The notes: a model not told the origin generated them from the letters alone. A stretch of DNA of 64,000 nt from Volvox africanus (GCA_030268105.1 BSDZ01000025.1:806001-870000), one strand, 5' to 3'. Positions 50,181 through 62,590 are shown, numbered from the stretch's first letter. Numbers and translations: made by a program.

Positions 50181-52609
50181 GCACTACATACTTGCTGAGC
50201 GCGCGGCAATTCAGCGTGTTGGGTGGGTGGGGGGGTCTGGATGGGCTCAGGATGATCCGGACTGAGGCGTGGGACGAGGTGATTAAAATGATATATCAAG
50301 AGAGACTCGAGCGAGGGTGGGATGGGTAGGTGGCACACAAGTATGGCTTTTGCTGTGCAGCAGCCGGTAATTTTCTGATTTCCGTACGATGGCTTCGTGG
50401 TAGATCGATATGAGATGCCAACCGCACCTCCAGCACAGGTTTTGGGTGCTAATTCATTTATGGATGGCGGCCTTCTGCTGCCAGGACGTTTCGTATGCCA
50501 CCTGCGCTGCTCTGCATTGGGGGCAGGCTGAGTGGGACTTCCGGCAGCAGGTGAACAGCAGATGATTCTGCAGATGCTCGAGATGAAGCGGTTTGAGTAG
50601 GGCCTCATGACGTGGCAATCGCATGCCTGCCCTCTTTCATTTTGAGCGCTTCATTCGTACTCGTTTGATTCAGCGACATACAGCAGGATAGGTAGCTCGA
50701 TGCTAAAACGTTCTCTTGTGTGTTTTGGTTTTCCCCGTATTCCCCGTATGTATACTTCCTTCATGAGCAGCTAGCTTGGCTTTTTCCTAGGTTTTTCTTT
50801 TTACGGTGCGTTCATTATTGGCAAGGTGGGTTGGTCCTCATCCATTGTCAATACTTTAGTAGGACCTACAGCTAGCTAGCGTGTTGGGTGTGCTTTATTT
50901 CATTGGTAGAAATGATGGCGTGCGTGCACTTCCCAAGTACTTAAGGCGCCGAGGGAAGGTTGGGGGAAAGGATTGTGGACTCAGAAGTGCTGCGGAATGC
51001 TGTCGAATTCCAAGGTACTGGCTGTTTGATGGTGAGACACAATTCAGCAACTTGCTGCAGCTGCAGCATAGTGATTCCCCCCTCATCAGTAACAGGAACG
51101 TAGGTTCTTCTTGGCGTGTTATCCCTAGCAAGCAAGCGCCCAGTTGTGGCGTTACCGGGATAATGATATTCATGATAGTGCTGATGTTTATTGGCGGACC
51201 TTGTTTCTTTATTTAAGGAAGGTGGCTGTGAAGTGATGGATGTCTGCCACCTGGATTGTGGGGTTATTCCTTTGTTCGTTTATTTTATTACACATCTATG
51301 AGGTGGGCGTATGGAGGCTGGGCAGAAAGAAGCGGAGGCCCCTAGAGAGGGGATAGATTGGCAGTGCAGGCACAGGATGCCTGGTCACCCCATTTTCGGA
51401 CCCTGTCCGTACTGGTGTTACTAAGTGATAGAAAGAAGGGATGCAAATCGGTGTAAATCTCGTAATAACAACACACACCCATATACATACACGTGGGAAC
51501 ATCCCCCGTTTCCCGTCCGCCGTCTCCCATGCCCCTTGCCCCCTCCCCCGTCCCTCGTTCCTCGTTTCCCGTCCTCGGCCAATGGACCCCGGATCCCGAA
51601 CCTCGGACTCAGGCCCTCATCTCCCGTCTCCCGTCTCTCGTTCCCCATTCCCCGTCGGGCATACTTCATCCCCGTCCCCGTCCCCCGGACCCTGCACCTC
51701 GCACCCTGCACCCCGCACCCATGACCCTGGACCCCGGCCATCGGCCACCGGCTCCGTGCCCCATGCTCCGTGCCCCGGAGTCCTGGACTCCGGCCCGTGA
51801 TCTCCGTTCCTCATCCCCTGTCGGTGGTCGTTCTCACCGGCCCCCGAACATTTTAAACCGTATGGTGTAAGAAGGGCATTCATCCCTAGCACAGAACAAC
51901 TAAGCGCAGAAGCTTGCGGCATGGCGGTGCGACCGCCTGCAATGACTCCACTTTACATGACTTGGGAGGGGGAATCAGGGACGAAGAGGGGGATAGATTC
52001 ACCTGTACGGGGGCTTTTTCATGATGTGGCGGGCTGGGTATCACCGCTTGGCAGGCGCAGCAACCGCTACTGCCTAACAGGATGCCTATCCGCGAGACAA
52101 CTTCACGCTTAAAAGGCAATAAAACCTTTGAAGTTGTTATCCCATAAAGGTCAGAAAGAGAGACTAAAGGATGGCCATGTTGCTAGTCGTTGCAGTCTAT
52201 TTTCGGCGCTCGCACTCAGAGTGGGCTTTTAAGCTGTCGGCTTTAAGATATCTGAAGGATTTCCGGTAATGCGCATTCTTGTATATACAATTCTGTCTCC
52301 TCGGAAACTAAAAAAACGGACACTCTGGTGAAAAGCCCCAGGACAGGGGCAGAGGCGTTGACAGTTAGAGTATGAACACTGTTGACCGTCCCGGAACCTG
52401 CCGCATATAACGCAAAGACTGGAAGATGAGGTTGTTTTACTTTATTAATGTTGCTTTGCAAATGTAAATAACTTAAATGCCTTTTTTGTACGGCTTTAGC
52501 AGCGAAGACTGGACTATTGGCAGTGCCATATATTTGTGCATCCAAAGCATTAAATATGGGACAATATTCTAAAACAGTTACAGGGTTGTGAACGGTTGCA
52601 TAGAGCACA
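50181..52609. other. 2.4 kb intergenic region without a supported gene
   Basis: It contains a C/T-rich imperfect repeat field built of CCCGT/CCCTG words (about 51,480-51,835), whose ORFs in several frames are artefacts. A second AT-rich patch follows at about 52,230-52,605, with an open minus-strand frame of 121 codons (52243-52608) that resembles neither the neighbouring exons nor any family I recognise. This patch directly abuts the CPL3-like start codon. Confidence 0.5.
51480..51835. repeat. C-rich degenerate minisatellite
   Basis: Words such as CCCGTCTCCC, CCCCGTCCCCGT and CACCCTGCACC recur irregularly over about 350 bp. The unit is not fixed. Open frames on both strands follow from the lack of stop codons in C-rich sequence. 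Confidence 0.7.
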
Positions 52610-55600
52610 ATGCCGGGTCCCCCGCTTGAAGAGGGCGAGTTGGAAGACGGGGAAGTTCACGAAGATAAGCATGCTGACTTAGAGGTATGGTAGTTGTTAT
52701 TAATAAGCATTATTTGCTTGTCGGCATCCACTCAGGTCGAATGTGCGCGCGCGCTGTCTTGCAGGAATCTGGTGAGGCTTCCTGTTGCGACGGGGAGGAC
52801 GACGCGGGAAACTTAGCGGCTGACCATAATCAGCACGATCAGCCGCCGCCGCTCCGTGCAACATCAGGGCAGCTGGGCACAAATGCGTCACCGTTGCCAC
52901 CACCGCCACAAGTGCTTCAGCCGCCAGCCGGCGCCAACGTCCCAGCTCCCTCCCGCACTGGGGGACCTACAAGCGACGGTGGCGGAACTCACCCGCCACA
53001 TTCGCACCAGCCTGGGGGGCCTAAGGGCCGGCTGCGCACCTCCGGTCACGAAGCCAATGGCAACGCAGGCCGCAGTCGCTTTCGTGCCCCAGAGGGGCAG
53101 CAGACCGGTCCCCCGGACTCCCAAACACAGCTGCAACTGCCACCACTCTCTCCATCCCGAGCACCTCAGCCATCCCCTCACGCTCAGCACCCGCACCAGC
53201 AACTGCACAAGCATCCGCCCCACCCATACGGCAGCGGGCCGGGCAGCGCCACCGGGCTGCACAGCCCGCCCGGCTCCGTCCCCGGGTGCATTGGAGGAGC
53301 CGTGTCCGGGTCGGGTCCCGCGGCTGCGTTGGGCCGTGAGGATCGTGAGGTTGATGAGTTGATCGGGTTGCTTCGGGACCTCACCCGAGGTTGCAGCTTC
53401 CAGGAGGTGATGCGCTCCCTGGAGTCAGTGTGTCGAGATCTGAAGCAGGCCATCAAGAAGCTGGACAAGTTGTTTAGGAGGATTAAGGTCAGTGGGCGAG
53501 GGGGACCGACAATTGACGGAGAGGCGCGGATGTGCGGAAATGTGGGTGTGCCTTGGAGTTCGTCTCTGAGTGAGAGAGCGCCATCGTCACTCGATGTGCG
53601 TATGTTTTTGTGTCTGTGTCAATGTGTTTTCTAAATGAGCAAACCGCATTATGTCCGGTGCATCATGTTCCTTCACCATCCCTCTGGTCCTCCGCCAATC
53701 CTCCCTCTGGTACGCACGTATGCCTCCCATGCCATGTGTATGTGTGCAGCGGCGCAAGGGCGACTCCATTGAGGACTACCCTGATTGCTTCCAGTTCTCC
53801 CGCCGCATCCTGGAGGGCCTTACCTCAATCAACAAATTCAGCGCCACCAGCGCATTCCATGCGGCTCCACCGAGTAGCGCTGAGGCGGCTCGCGCGTTGT
53901 TCAAGGCGGCTATGAACTACCGCCACGACATCCTTAACGGTGCCCTCAAGGCAGAGCTGGAGGACATGGTGCGGAACTCCAAGGCATTTAAATGCGTGCT
54001 GGAGAATAGGCACAGGGCCACGACCGTGCCACAAGCGGCGGCAGCGGTGGCCCCAGCGACGACGACGCCACCAGCGCCGTCAGCCACAGCCGCAGCCACC
54101 GCCTCGACTCCCGTTGGTGCTGCACAGCGGCCCCAGACCACCAACGGCGGCGATAGCAGTACGGCAAATGAAGTAACCGAGCCTCAAGCAGGCGTGCACG
54201 GGTCGGGATCCAGTACTGAGGTGGCTGCGTGCACGGACGGTGAGAAGCAGGAGCAGCGGCGGTCTCGGTCACCCCCGCCGCCGTTGCCGCCGCCCCCGCC
54301 TTCCGCCTTGGGGCGGGCAGCTCCTGAAGCTGAGCCCATGGTAAGTTGTAGGGGAGGCCACTCGGATAGGGAATTGGTGGTGGGAGGCGAGCGCAACCCG
54401 CCGCACCGTACCAGCGATATCAGGACTCTGGGGTTTTTTAGGGTTTCTAGACTCTGATACATTTACACCCCTCCTGGTAAGGAAGGCAAAGAATTGCTTC
54501 AGCAGTAACTTCATCTCGGGGGGAATAACAATTATTGTTTGAATGCAGTATGGCGGCAGAAGCTTTGGAGCAGCATGATGTAAGGACTGCCCATGCTTGG
54601 GAGTTCGCTCTAGACCCTGTATGTTCCATTTCGCTGCCTGTACAGGAGACATGTGAGGACGGCCCCGCCTCAGCGACCACGGCGCCGCCACCACCCGCAG
54701 ACGCCCCGTCGACATTCACAGCGGACGGTGAGCTCGACGTTGCGCCCGGCCCGCCGCCCGATGATGATCAGCAGCAGCTGCTGATGATGCAGCGGCTCGC
54801 TTCCAGCAACAGCGCCGGCGGCGGCGGCGGCGGTGGAAGATCAACGGTGGCCCGACCTGGATCCAACGCTGGCGGCGGTGGCGGCGGCGGCGCTACCGCT
54901 GGGGGCTTCAAGCTAAAGATCGTGGTAGCAAGTACGGCCGGTGATTTGGACGCCGCTGCAGCAGCGGCGGCGGAAGTCGAAGCCTCAGGTGCTACTGGGG
55001 GTGCGGCGGTGGCGGGCAGTGCCGGGCCCAGATCCTTCGCCGGCGGAGGCCAGGATGGCGGTGGCGGCAGCGCACGGGCCCGGTCGCCAACGCCCTCAGG
55101 TGTGAATTCAGATCATCACCGCGCAGCGAAGCGTAGCCGCGTCAGTGCTGAGCCGGAAGGTGTTCCACCCGAGAGCACCGCCGCAGCTGGCAACTCGCCG
55201 CTGCCTGGCTCTCAGCCAGCCGGAGAGTTCTGCTGGCAACCCAGACCCCAGCAGCAGCAGCTCGCGCACCAGGAGCAGCAGCACCAGCAGCAATCAGGGC
55301 GGCCGGTGCCGGTAATAATGGGCTGTAGCATGCTTCCGCCGCCGCCTGAATCGCCGGTGTCCGAGGCAGGGGCTGACAGTGATGGGACCAGGTCAGAGCA
55401 GCAGCACCAGGGCGCTGCAGCCCTCCACAGGGCTCCCGGAGCTGGGGTCACGGATATCCATCAACAACAGGCGTCGCAGCAACCGAAGCTGGAGCCGCAG
55501 GAAGGTCAACCCCCTGGTGCTGTTTCTTCCTCTGCGGCCGCCATTGCCGCCAAGATAAAGCCGGCTGGCGGATCGGAAGGTCCAGGGCAGCAAGGAGGAC

Positions 55601-58600
55601 AGACCCATGGGTCTGGCGGCAGCCACTCGGATCGGGAACGCGAGCGGGAGCGGGAGCGAGGGCCCCGTGAGAAGGAGGACAAGGAGCGCGACCGTGACCG
55701 AGACCGTGACCGAGATCGGGAGCGGGAGCGGGAAAAAGAGAAGGACTCCAAAGATCGTGACAGGGGCCGGGACAGGGATCGTGACCGCGACCGGAGTCAC
55801 CGGAGTCGCCAGGACAAAGACAAGGACTCTAAGGAGCGGGATGGCAGGGACCGGGAGAGGGAGCGGGAAAAGGACCGGGACCACCGCTCCTCTTCCCACC
55901 GGCATCGGGATCGCGACTCAGCACTTCCTCTGCCGCCACCGCCACCACCACCCAGTGACCCGTCGTCACAAGGCACAAAGCCAGAGCCGTACGAGGGCCC
56001 TTTGGCTGGCACGGGACCCATGGGTCGCTCCACAGTGCTACCTGCATCATCGGATGACGGCACAGGAGCTCTCACTGCAGGAGCCGGAGCCAATGGTGGC
56101 GGCGGCGGCGGCTCGGCCGCCACTGCTGCTGCCGCAGCTCTGAGTCTGCTCTCCCGCGGCAAGTTGGTTCTAGTCGTGGATTTGGACGGTGTGATGGCGG
56201 ACAGCTGTTGGGACGATCAACTTGACACCGCTGCAGCTGCGGCGCTGAGTCGTCGTGCTGCCATGGAGGCTGGGATGCCTGACGACCGGCGGGAGCTGTA
56301 TCGATTGCCGCTGGAGGGCAGCTGCCTCTGGCTCAAGCTGCGCCCCGGCGTACGTGCCTTCCTCTCTCGTGCTCACGAACGTTTCGAGCTATGGGCGCAC
56401 AGCCGCCAGGGTCGTCCTTATGCGGATGCAGTGGTGGAGCTTCTAGACCCATCCCTGGCGCTGTTTGGCAGCCGCGTGGTGGCGCAAGGCGAGTTGGCGC
56501 GGCGGCTACTGACGGCGCTTGACGCCCGGGCGCCTATCGCGACAATCTTGGACACTCCAAATGCATGCTGGATGGGTGACCAGCTGGCGCCGGGGCTGCT
56601 GCCGCTGCCACCGTACTCGTACTTCACGTATCGGCCGGCGTGCATACCGGCGGCAGATGCTACGGCGGGAGTGGGCGGCAAGGCAGCGCCGGCGCTTGCG
56701 CCCGCGACGGGGATGGTTGGGAGATCGCTGTTGGAAGTGGACAGGTGGGGGGATGGCGGGTGATAGAAAATACCGGTCTGGGATGACACGGGATTTTGAG
56801 GGCCCCTGTCGGAGCAGGGCTGTCGCTCGTGAGGGACTCTGCAGCAGGGCCTGACTGGAGGCGCCGGCTGACGGACTGGGCTTGAGTACCCCGTATGACT
56901 CCATGAATACACGTTTTATTGTGATTACAAAACCTCCTTCCTCAGGGGTTGGGAGACAGGAGTAACTGAAAAGGAAGGGCTGGGAGGCGGCGGCCCGGGG
57001 GCCTCCAATGAGTTGGATTTCTGGGGGCAGGCACGGCCGATTTCGGAGACAGAGATCAGATGATTTTTTCGCCAACAGCCCCTTTCGCCGACGGGTGCGC
57101 CAGTGAAGCGGATCCTCCGTCCCCCACCCCCTGCAGCCTCTCACCTCGGGCTGGTTATTTACAGCAGTGTCCGTTCATCGTTGTTCGTTGAGCAAGCTGT
57201 TCCGATATGGTGGTTGAGCACTGGCACCAGTTCCTGGTCCACTGTCTGTATACTCTCCCAAAAGGTCTACTGACGGCTTCCTCTCTCCCGCAGAGACGAG
57301 TGCGCAGAGCGCGGCATGCTGGCGGCTGCGCTTCCGCTCTTGGACGCTCTGTACAACCTCGTGATGACGTCATACGGCTCCGGACCTAGCACCGCTGCTG
57401 CCACGGCCTCCACCGTCGCCAATACGGCGTCGTCGTGTGCCGGCAGTGCGGTCGCCGTCAAACCGTCGCCGGATGGAGCTCCGGCGCAGTCGCTGATGGC
57501 AGGCTTGGAGCCCTGGGATGTGCGTGCAGTTCTGCGAGAGCAGCGGCAACGTGTGTTGGCCGGCGCGCATATCACATTCAGCAGGGTGTTTGGCAGCGGC
57601 GGCGGTACCGGCACGGGCCCCCAGCACCCGCTGTGGCGGCTGGCGGAAGCTTGCGGCGCGACTGTGAGTCTGCGCTGCGACGAAGCCACCACTCACGTGG
57701 TCGCACTCAGCGCGGGCACGGAGAAGGTGCGGACCGGCGTGCGGTGGAAAGGTGTGGGGTTCGGACTAGCAACAGGGGCTGGGGTGTGGGGGATGACGGC
57801 GTGGTGGTTTCCGCCGTCATGCTTACGGATGCGTTGGGGACGGGGCAGGTAAGCAGCTGGCACAGGCCGCAAGTAGGGAGAAGGGGAGGAGGAGGGGGCT
57901 AGGAGAGTTGCGGAACTCTCCCCTAGGAGGGTTTGGGCGCTGGTTCATTGGATCTGTAGGAAATGGCCAGTTTGCTGTTTCTTAGCTGTTAGCGGTCATT
58001 TGCGTAAATTTGCTCCTGTGCCTTGAATGTGGTGCGGAATTATTCGGTGCGGTGAGGACTGAGGAGATGTGCGAAGTCGGTTTGAGGCGTGTTCCTTTTT
58101 AAAGCTGGGATTTGACGTGGCCGAGTGATGCCGGGAAAGAGGTTTCCACAGCCGTTAACGAGAGTGGCGATTCACTGGCAGGAGAATTAGCGCCCCGTTT
58201 GCCTGTCTATCTGTCTGTCTATCCGTCTGCCTGTCTATCCGGAGTCGGCCAACACGTGGCAACACAGCAGTGTGGGACACTAAATCCGTAACCAAGCCCC
58301 CCCTCCCGCCCTACCTCTTTAATTTCCCTCCCGCTGCACATTTCGTACTCGGCGCTGCGGAGAAACGCTGTTTGGCGTTTCTGACCTTCGATCAGAGACA
58401 TATTCGAGGCAACAGGCCCTTTGTTGCTTTCCTCTGCTTTTGCTTCTTCGTGCGCATGAACTCCATTCCAACACCGCCCAATTCCCATCTTATCATCCAT
58501 CCGTCAGGCAATCTGGGCGGCGCAGCACGGCCGGTTCGTCGTGTACCCCTCCTGGTAAGGCAACCCTCTCTTCCATACGGGCGCTCCGGACATGAAATAC

Positions 58601-59028
58601 CGTATCCCGACCGCTTCCCGTCGCCATCCATTTGACATGTGGATGTTGTGTGCCCCCAAAACTCGTGCTCTCTTACTCTTTCAACGAGTGGCGTTTCCCA
58701 CGAGTGCCGTACACCGGAACCAGTGGGTGCGAGCGATGCAGCAGGACATCGCTCGGAGGAGGGGGGGCGGAGGAAGGGGTCGCAATACAGAAAACCTCCG
58801 ATATCGATCTTTCCCTGGGAATATCTGTGCCTGCTGGGGTCTGCCGGCTTACTACCCGCCGGCTTATGTGTGCACACTGTCCTCCCCCCACACGGCCCCG
58901 GCCCCCATTCAGACCCTGGTCACCGTAAAACTCGCGCTTGTCCCTACGGCCACGTGGCTCGCACATGCAGGTTGGAGGCTTCATGCTTCTTAGGGCGTAA
59001 GGTGGACGAGTCGCTGTTTCTGGTGTGA
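52610..59028 (+). CDS. CPL3: CPL3-like RNA polymerase II CTD phosphatase-like protein (FCPH + BRCT), catalytic residues altered
   Basis: Exons 52610-52684, 52765-53487, 53750-54340, 54646-56744, 57294-57726, 58508-58554 and 58971-59028 are fully phase-consistent, giving about 1341 aa. As in plant CPL3, the N-terminus carries an EEGELEDGEV motif, then a helical region with FQEVMRSLESVCRDLKQAI (exon 2) continuing into exon 3. A long low-complexity part includes an R-D/R-E mixed-charge tract (about 790-890). The FCP1-type phosphatase domain spans about 968-1165 and the BRCT domain (AGAHITFSRV to the stop) about 1250-1341. Known CPL3/FCP1 proteins remove phosphates from the Pol II CTD in the nucleus. 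Here the DxDxT motif is D975-L-D977-G-V979, the motif-II Thr is S1049, the catalytic Lys position is R1083, and the second Asp of the acidic pair is T1100. It may therefore be a pseudophosphatase. Identity as a CPL3 relative is firm; activity is doubtful. Confidence 0.92.
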
Positions 59029-60371
59029 TGGGTCAGGCGATACGCAACGGTGGGCAGCCAAGTCGCTGTCCTGGGCTGCGGAGGATGGGGCGGGAGGGTA
59101 ATGGAGGAGTATCAGCAGTAGCTGCTACTGCTGCTTCTTGTGCTGCCAGTGCTCGCACGAACAGGAGGTGAAGGAGGAGGTGGGGAAAGGGCGGGGCGGA
59201 CCTCCTAAAACACGGCCAGTCGCCCATCGAGGAGGTGGGGAAGGTGGAGGTGGAGGTGGAGGTGGAGGCCTCCCAAGTCGCGGGCGGTGCCGGCGCTGCA
59301 CAGGGGACGCGACCTTAATGTTATAACGCCAAAAGCAGTGATGCGGCCATCTGCCCCTGTCTGCATGATTGGCGCATCGTTGCGGTGACGGACAAGTCGG
59401 GGCAGGTGCTGCTTGCATGAGGGGGGCGTTTTATGACGGGTAAGCGCTGGAGAGGCTGGAGTATTGGGTTGTGGTAGCGCCAGAATATCAAGGGATCCAG
59501 GGCCGTGAGGGGAAGCTGTGGGTAGGAGGTCTAGTCAGGGAGGGGGGAGGGCTCGCGCTCATGGCAGCCCTCGCAGAGCACCCGCTTACCCTCTCGTCCT
59601 CTGGGGGCGGACATGATACTTCCGTACCAATGTACTGTCCTGCATTGTGCTGTGTGCGGGGGATATAATGTAGGGGGAGGATTGTGCTGTTGTTGCATCT
59701 TCTGTGATAGTGTAGTCTTGAGGCTTGCGCTGAAAGGGCAGGTATCAGCCAAGCTAACCTAGGGACCGCATGGTGGTCGTTCGCCATTCATGGCTTGAGA
59801 ATTCGACTTCGGCTGGTGAGCGCATTAACGTTCTGGGTATTTATCGTGGAGTCGTCGCGGGGAGTAAGGGGGCAGACCACCGTACCTGGTTTGGTACGAA
59901 CGTTATCTCTACGCTTTATCTTATCGCGATGCGATTCATACGAGCGGCTGGTCGGCAATACGCTGCAACGGTCTTACGGAAGGCCTTAACAGGATATGTC
60001 GTACACAGAGGTTCCGTACGCAGTCCTATCCTTTTTCCGTAATGATATAAAAGGCGCGCCATCTGACGCGTCCTGACGCTGCTACCTCAGTGTAATATTG
60101 TCACTGCAGATACCTGAGACGAATGAGAGCGGTTATAACCGTTTTATCAGTTAGAAGAGCGGCGCCCGTCACCCCTCACCCCTCCACGACACGGCAGCCA
60201 TTTCCGTAACGATAGGATCTCTTTCTCGTACCACCTTTCGAAAGCCTTGCTTTTCATGTCATGACTGATGAAGACCAGCAACTCCCGTAACCGAACAATT
60301 CAGCAATTCAGGTACACGCAATTGATCATGGTTCACATTCCCCCTTTACCGCCTGAGACATCAATCAAGCC
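59029..60371. other. Intergenic region, no supported gene
   Basis: About 1.3 kb follows the CPL3-like stop. It includes a GGAGGTGGA-rich stretch (about 59,165-59,270) that gives apparent Pro-rich ORFs on the minus strand, and an AT-richer part (59,770-60,370) with a 90-codon ORF lacking any domain. It presumably contains the CPL3-like 3' UTR and the promoter of the next gene. Confidence 0.5.
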
Positions 60372-60534
60372 ATGGCCCCAGCAGTGAAGACGGAAAGCCC
60401 TAATCCGCCTGCCACATGGCTTCGTGTGATTTTCTTTCCCCCCCTCCTCCCATTCTGCTCCCTAGAAGCTGCGGATGCCTCTTTTGGTGTAATGGATGTA
60501 ATGCCACCACATATTCACAGGATGTGGATACACT

Positions 60535-61410
60535 TTGCACCGCCTTGCAGTACAAACCATCCAGGCCAAGCCCGCAGCTTCTTCTACGGATTCCCCGTTG
60601 GTATTCCCGCACGAAAGGGTACCCCGCCCCGCCCCAATGCCAACACCCCACCCCGCCCCAATGCCAACACCCCACCCCGCCCCAATGCCAACACCCCACC
60701 CCGCCCCAATGCCAACACCCCACCCCGCCCCAATGCCAACACCCCACCCCGCCCCAATGCCAACACCCCACCCCGCCCCAATGCCAACACCCCACCCCGC
60801 CCCAATGCCAACACCCCACCCCGCCCCAATGCCCACCCCAATGCCAACACCCCACCCAGCCCCATCCTGGCCCGATAGCCACGGACCGGGAGAGATCCCT
60901 CAGCCCTCCTGCTCCTCGCTCTTCGCGATGCTCTTGACACAGGCGGTGCAGAGCCACCACACAGACGCACCAGTAGCCGCAGCGGCACCGCCGACATCCT
61001 TGTCGCCTGAGCGGCCACCGCCACCGCCACCCCCGCGGCCGGCAGCGCTGCCAAGAACATCATCGCTGTTGCGGCGAACCCCAATCTCCCCCATAACAGT
61101 GTCCGTATCAAAACATCTGCCCCAGCCGCCACCTCCACCTCCCTCGCCACGACGGGGCCCCCAAGCGCCACCACCTTCCCACGACTTCCTGCTGTCGTCC
61201 GGATCCAGATCGGCCGTACCCTGCTCCGCCTCCGCCCACTCCGCCGTGTCCCCCTCCAGCGCCGTCGTCTCCGTTGTCGTGCGGCGCTCCCGCATTGAGT
61301 TTAAGTTCGACGTCGCGGGCCCCAGACGCAGCTTTGATGTGGCGAGCTGCAAGCCGGATATCGCCCCCGGAAAGGTGGCCGTGCCGTACTGTGAAACCAT
61401 CCAGCAATAA
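60535..61410 (+). CDS. Proline-rich protein of unknown function
   Basis: The frame stays open for 291 codons and ends with a globular-looking segment: [20 protein letters not shown], then [20 protein letters not shown] and a short tail. Before it come a 24-bp minisatellite translated as TPHPAPMP units and a Pro/Ala/Ser-rich linker. The true start is not visible. A good ATG at 60372 lies in another frame, and acceptors near 60,554-60,570 suggest that upstream exon(s) are spliced on. A donor near 61,374 could also continue the gene to the right. I do not recognise the C-terminal segment. Strand is chosen because this frame alone has a non-repetitive, mixed-composition end. Confidence 0.5.
   Translation: MHRLAVQTIQAKPAASSTDSPLVFPHERVPRPAPMPTPHPAPMPTPHPAPMPTPHPAPMPTPHPAPMPTPHPAPMPTPHPAPMPTPHPAPMPTPHPAPMPTPMPTPHPAPSWPDSHGPGEIPQPSCSSLFAMLLTQAVQSHHTDAPVAAAAPPTSLSPERPPPPPPPRPAALPRTSSLLRRTPISPITVSVSKHLPQPPPPPPSPRRGPQAPPPSHDFLLSSGSRSAVPCSASAHSAVSPSSAVVSVVVRRSRIEFKFDVAGPRRSFDVASCKPDIAPGKVAVPYCETIQQ
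60618..60862. repeat. 24-bp minisatellite, about nine copies
   Basis: The unit CACCCCGCCCCAATGCCAAC plus ACCC is repeated about nine times, with one interrupted copy near 60,830. Copies are almost identical, indicating recent expansion. The unit is a multiple of three with no stop codon in any of the six frames, so ORFs occur on both strands ([16 protein letters not shown], and Gly/Trp-rich on the minus strand). Confidence 0.95.
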
Positions 61411-62590
61411 GGGTTCGGGTGGCGGAGATGGAGTGGCAACGGGAAGCGGGGTTAGGGAGGGGCGGGGGGTTAGGGAGGGGGGGGGGTTAGGGAGGGGGGG
61501 GGAAGGCGAATAGACAAGACCTGGCATCGCCGGTCGGGGAGTGTGAGGCGGCGGCGGTCAAGACAAATGAAGCCCGAGGGGTGGGGCGTATGGATGGCGC
61601 AAACAGATCGGTTTTGCACGTCATGTCCCAAGATGGTATCAAAGACCTAGGCACCAAACCCTGTTTCACGACATGGAAAGTAAAAATCGTACATGATAAT
61701 CGTACACCTGTTTCCCTCCTTTCCACGCAAGCCCGGGGAGAGTCCCTCGAGGAGAGGGGCACGGACTTGTTCACGAGAACACCGTACACAACCAGAAACC
61801 GACATTAGTATATTACTAAATTAGTACCTTTTCCAATCTTCCTGGAATGGAAACCGCTGACATCAGAGAAAACAGCAATTTTGCTCCCAAGGGCAAAACA
61901 TCGCAAAATTTAGGCCAAAATCTCAAATTGGAACCCACGTTTGAGAACTGCTGGGCCTTATGAACCACAGACGGTACCGCAGCGTCACACTCCTGGTGTC
62001 TGCCTTCCTAAACCCCTAACCCCAAACCACCAGTGGGGGCCTCACCTCCTGGCCGGGACCGGAGCAGCCGCCGCCCCGGGCCCCTTCACGGGCAATCCGA
62101 AGAGGCCGCTGCATCCCCGGCTTCGGCGACTCCTCGCCTGGCGCTGCGACTCCCCTCTTCCCATCTAGGCCCGCAGGACCCCCCGCAGCAGCGCCATCAC
62201 CTCCATCTCCATCTCCACCACCTCCACCACTGCCCGTCCGAATGGTGATGAAGACCTGGAGGCGAGGGTGCGGCCACCACCAGCCGCGTGCAACCTGGGT
62301 TTCTCAGCCACCACGTGCGGGATACGCCTCTGCTAGGCTGGTGCTTGCTAAGAGGTTCTCCCTCAGCAAGTAGGTATGGAGTTGAGGAGGTAAAACGAGG
62401 CGAGGAGTGAAGGAGGTGTGATGGAGAGTTTCACTTAACTTGCCCAATACGCTGTTCGCCCGGTTCGTGGTTTCCCTGTGAAACTGGTGGCGGGTGGGGA
62501 TGGGGAATGAACCAGGGCTGCATCGTGCAGCGGTGAGGGGTGAGGGGTGAGAGCGTGAGCAGCGCTGCCGGCTGCACCAGCTCCCCAGCG
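61411..62590. other. No supported gene; G-rich array near the left end
   Basis: A GGGGTTAGGGAGG-type array occupies about 61,436-61,502. The rest has a Pro/Arg/His-rich open stretch at about 62,030-62,250 that could be an exon, because it follows an acceptor-like CACCAG. It has no recognisable domain and no defined partner exon. Confidence 0.4.
61436..61502 (+). repeat. G-rich GGTTAGGGAGGGG repeat
   Basis: About four imperfect copies of a GGGTTAGGGAGGGG unit have long G runs, so G-quadruplex formation is plausible. It resembles telomere repeats only in the TTAGGG word and is not a telomere. Confidence 0.7.

Noticed and set aside
51421..51922. Overlapping Pro/Arg/Ser and Gly/Arg ORFs of 100-125 codons
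   Set aside because: They arise from a C-rich degenerate repeat that is poor in stop codons on both strands.
60400..60960. Minus-strand Gly/Trp-rich repeat ORF
   Set aside because: It is the complement of the 24-bp minisatellite; no non-repetitive coding sequence follows on that strand.
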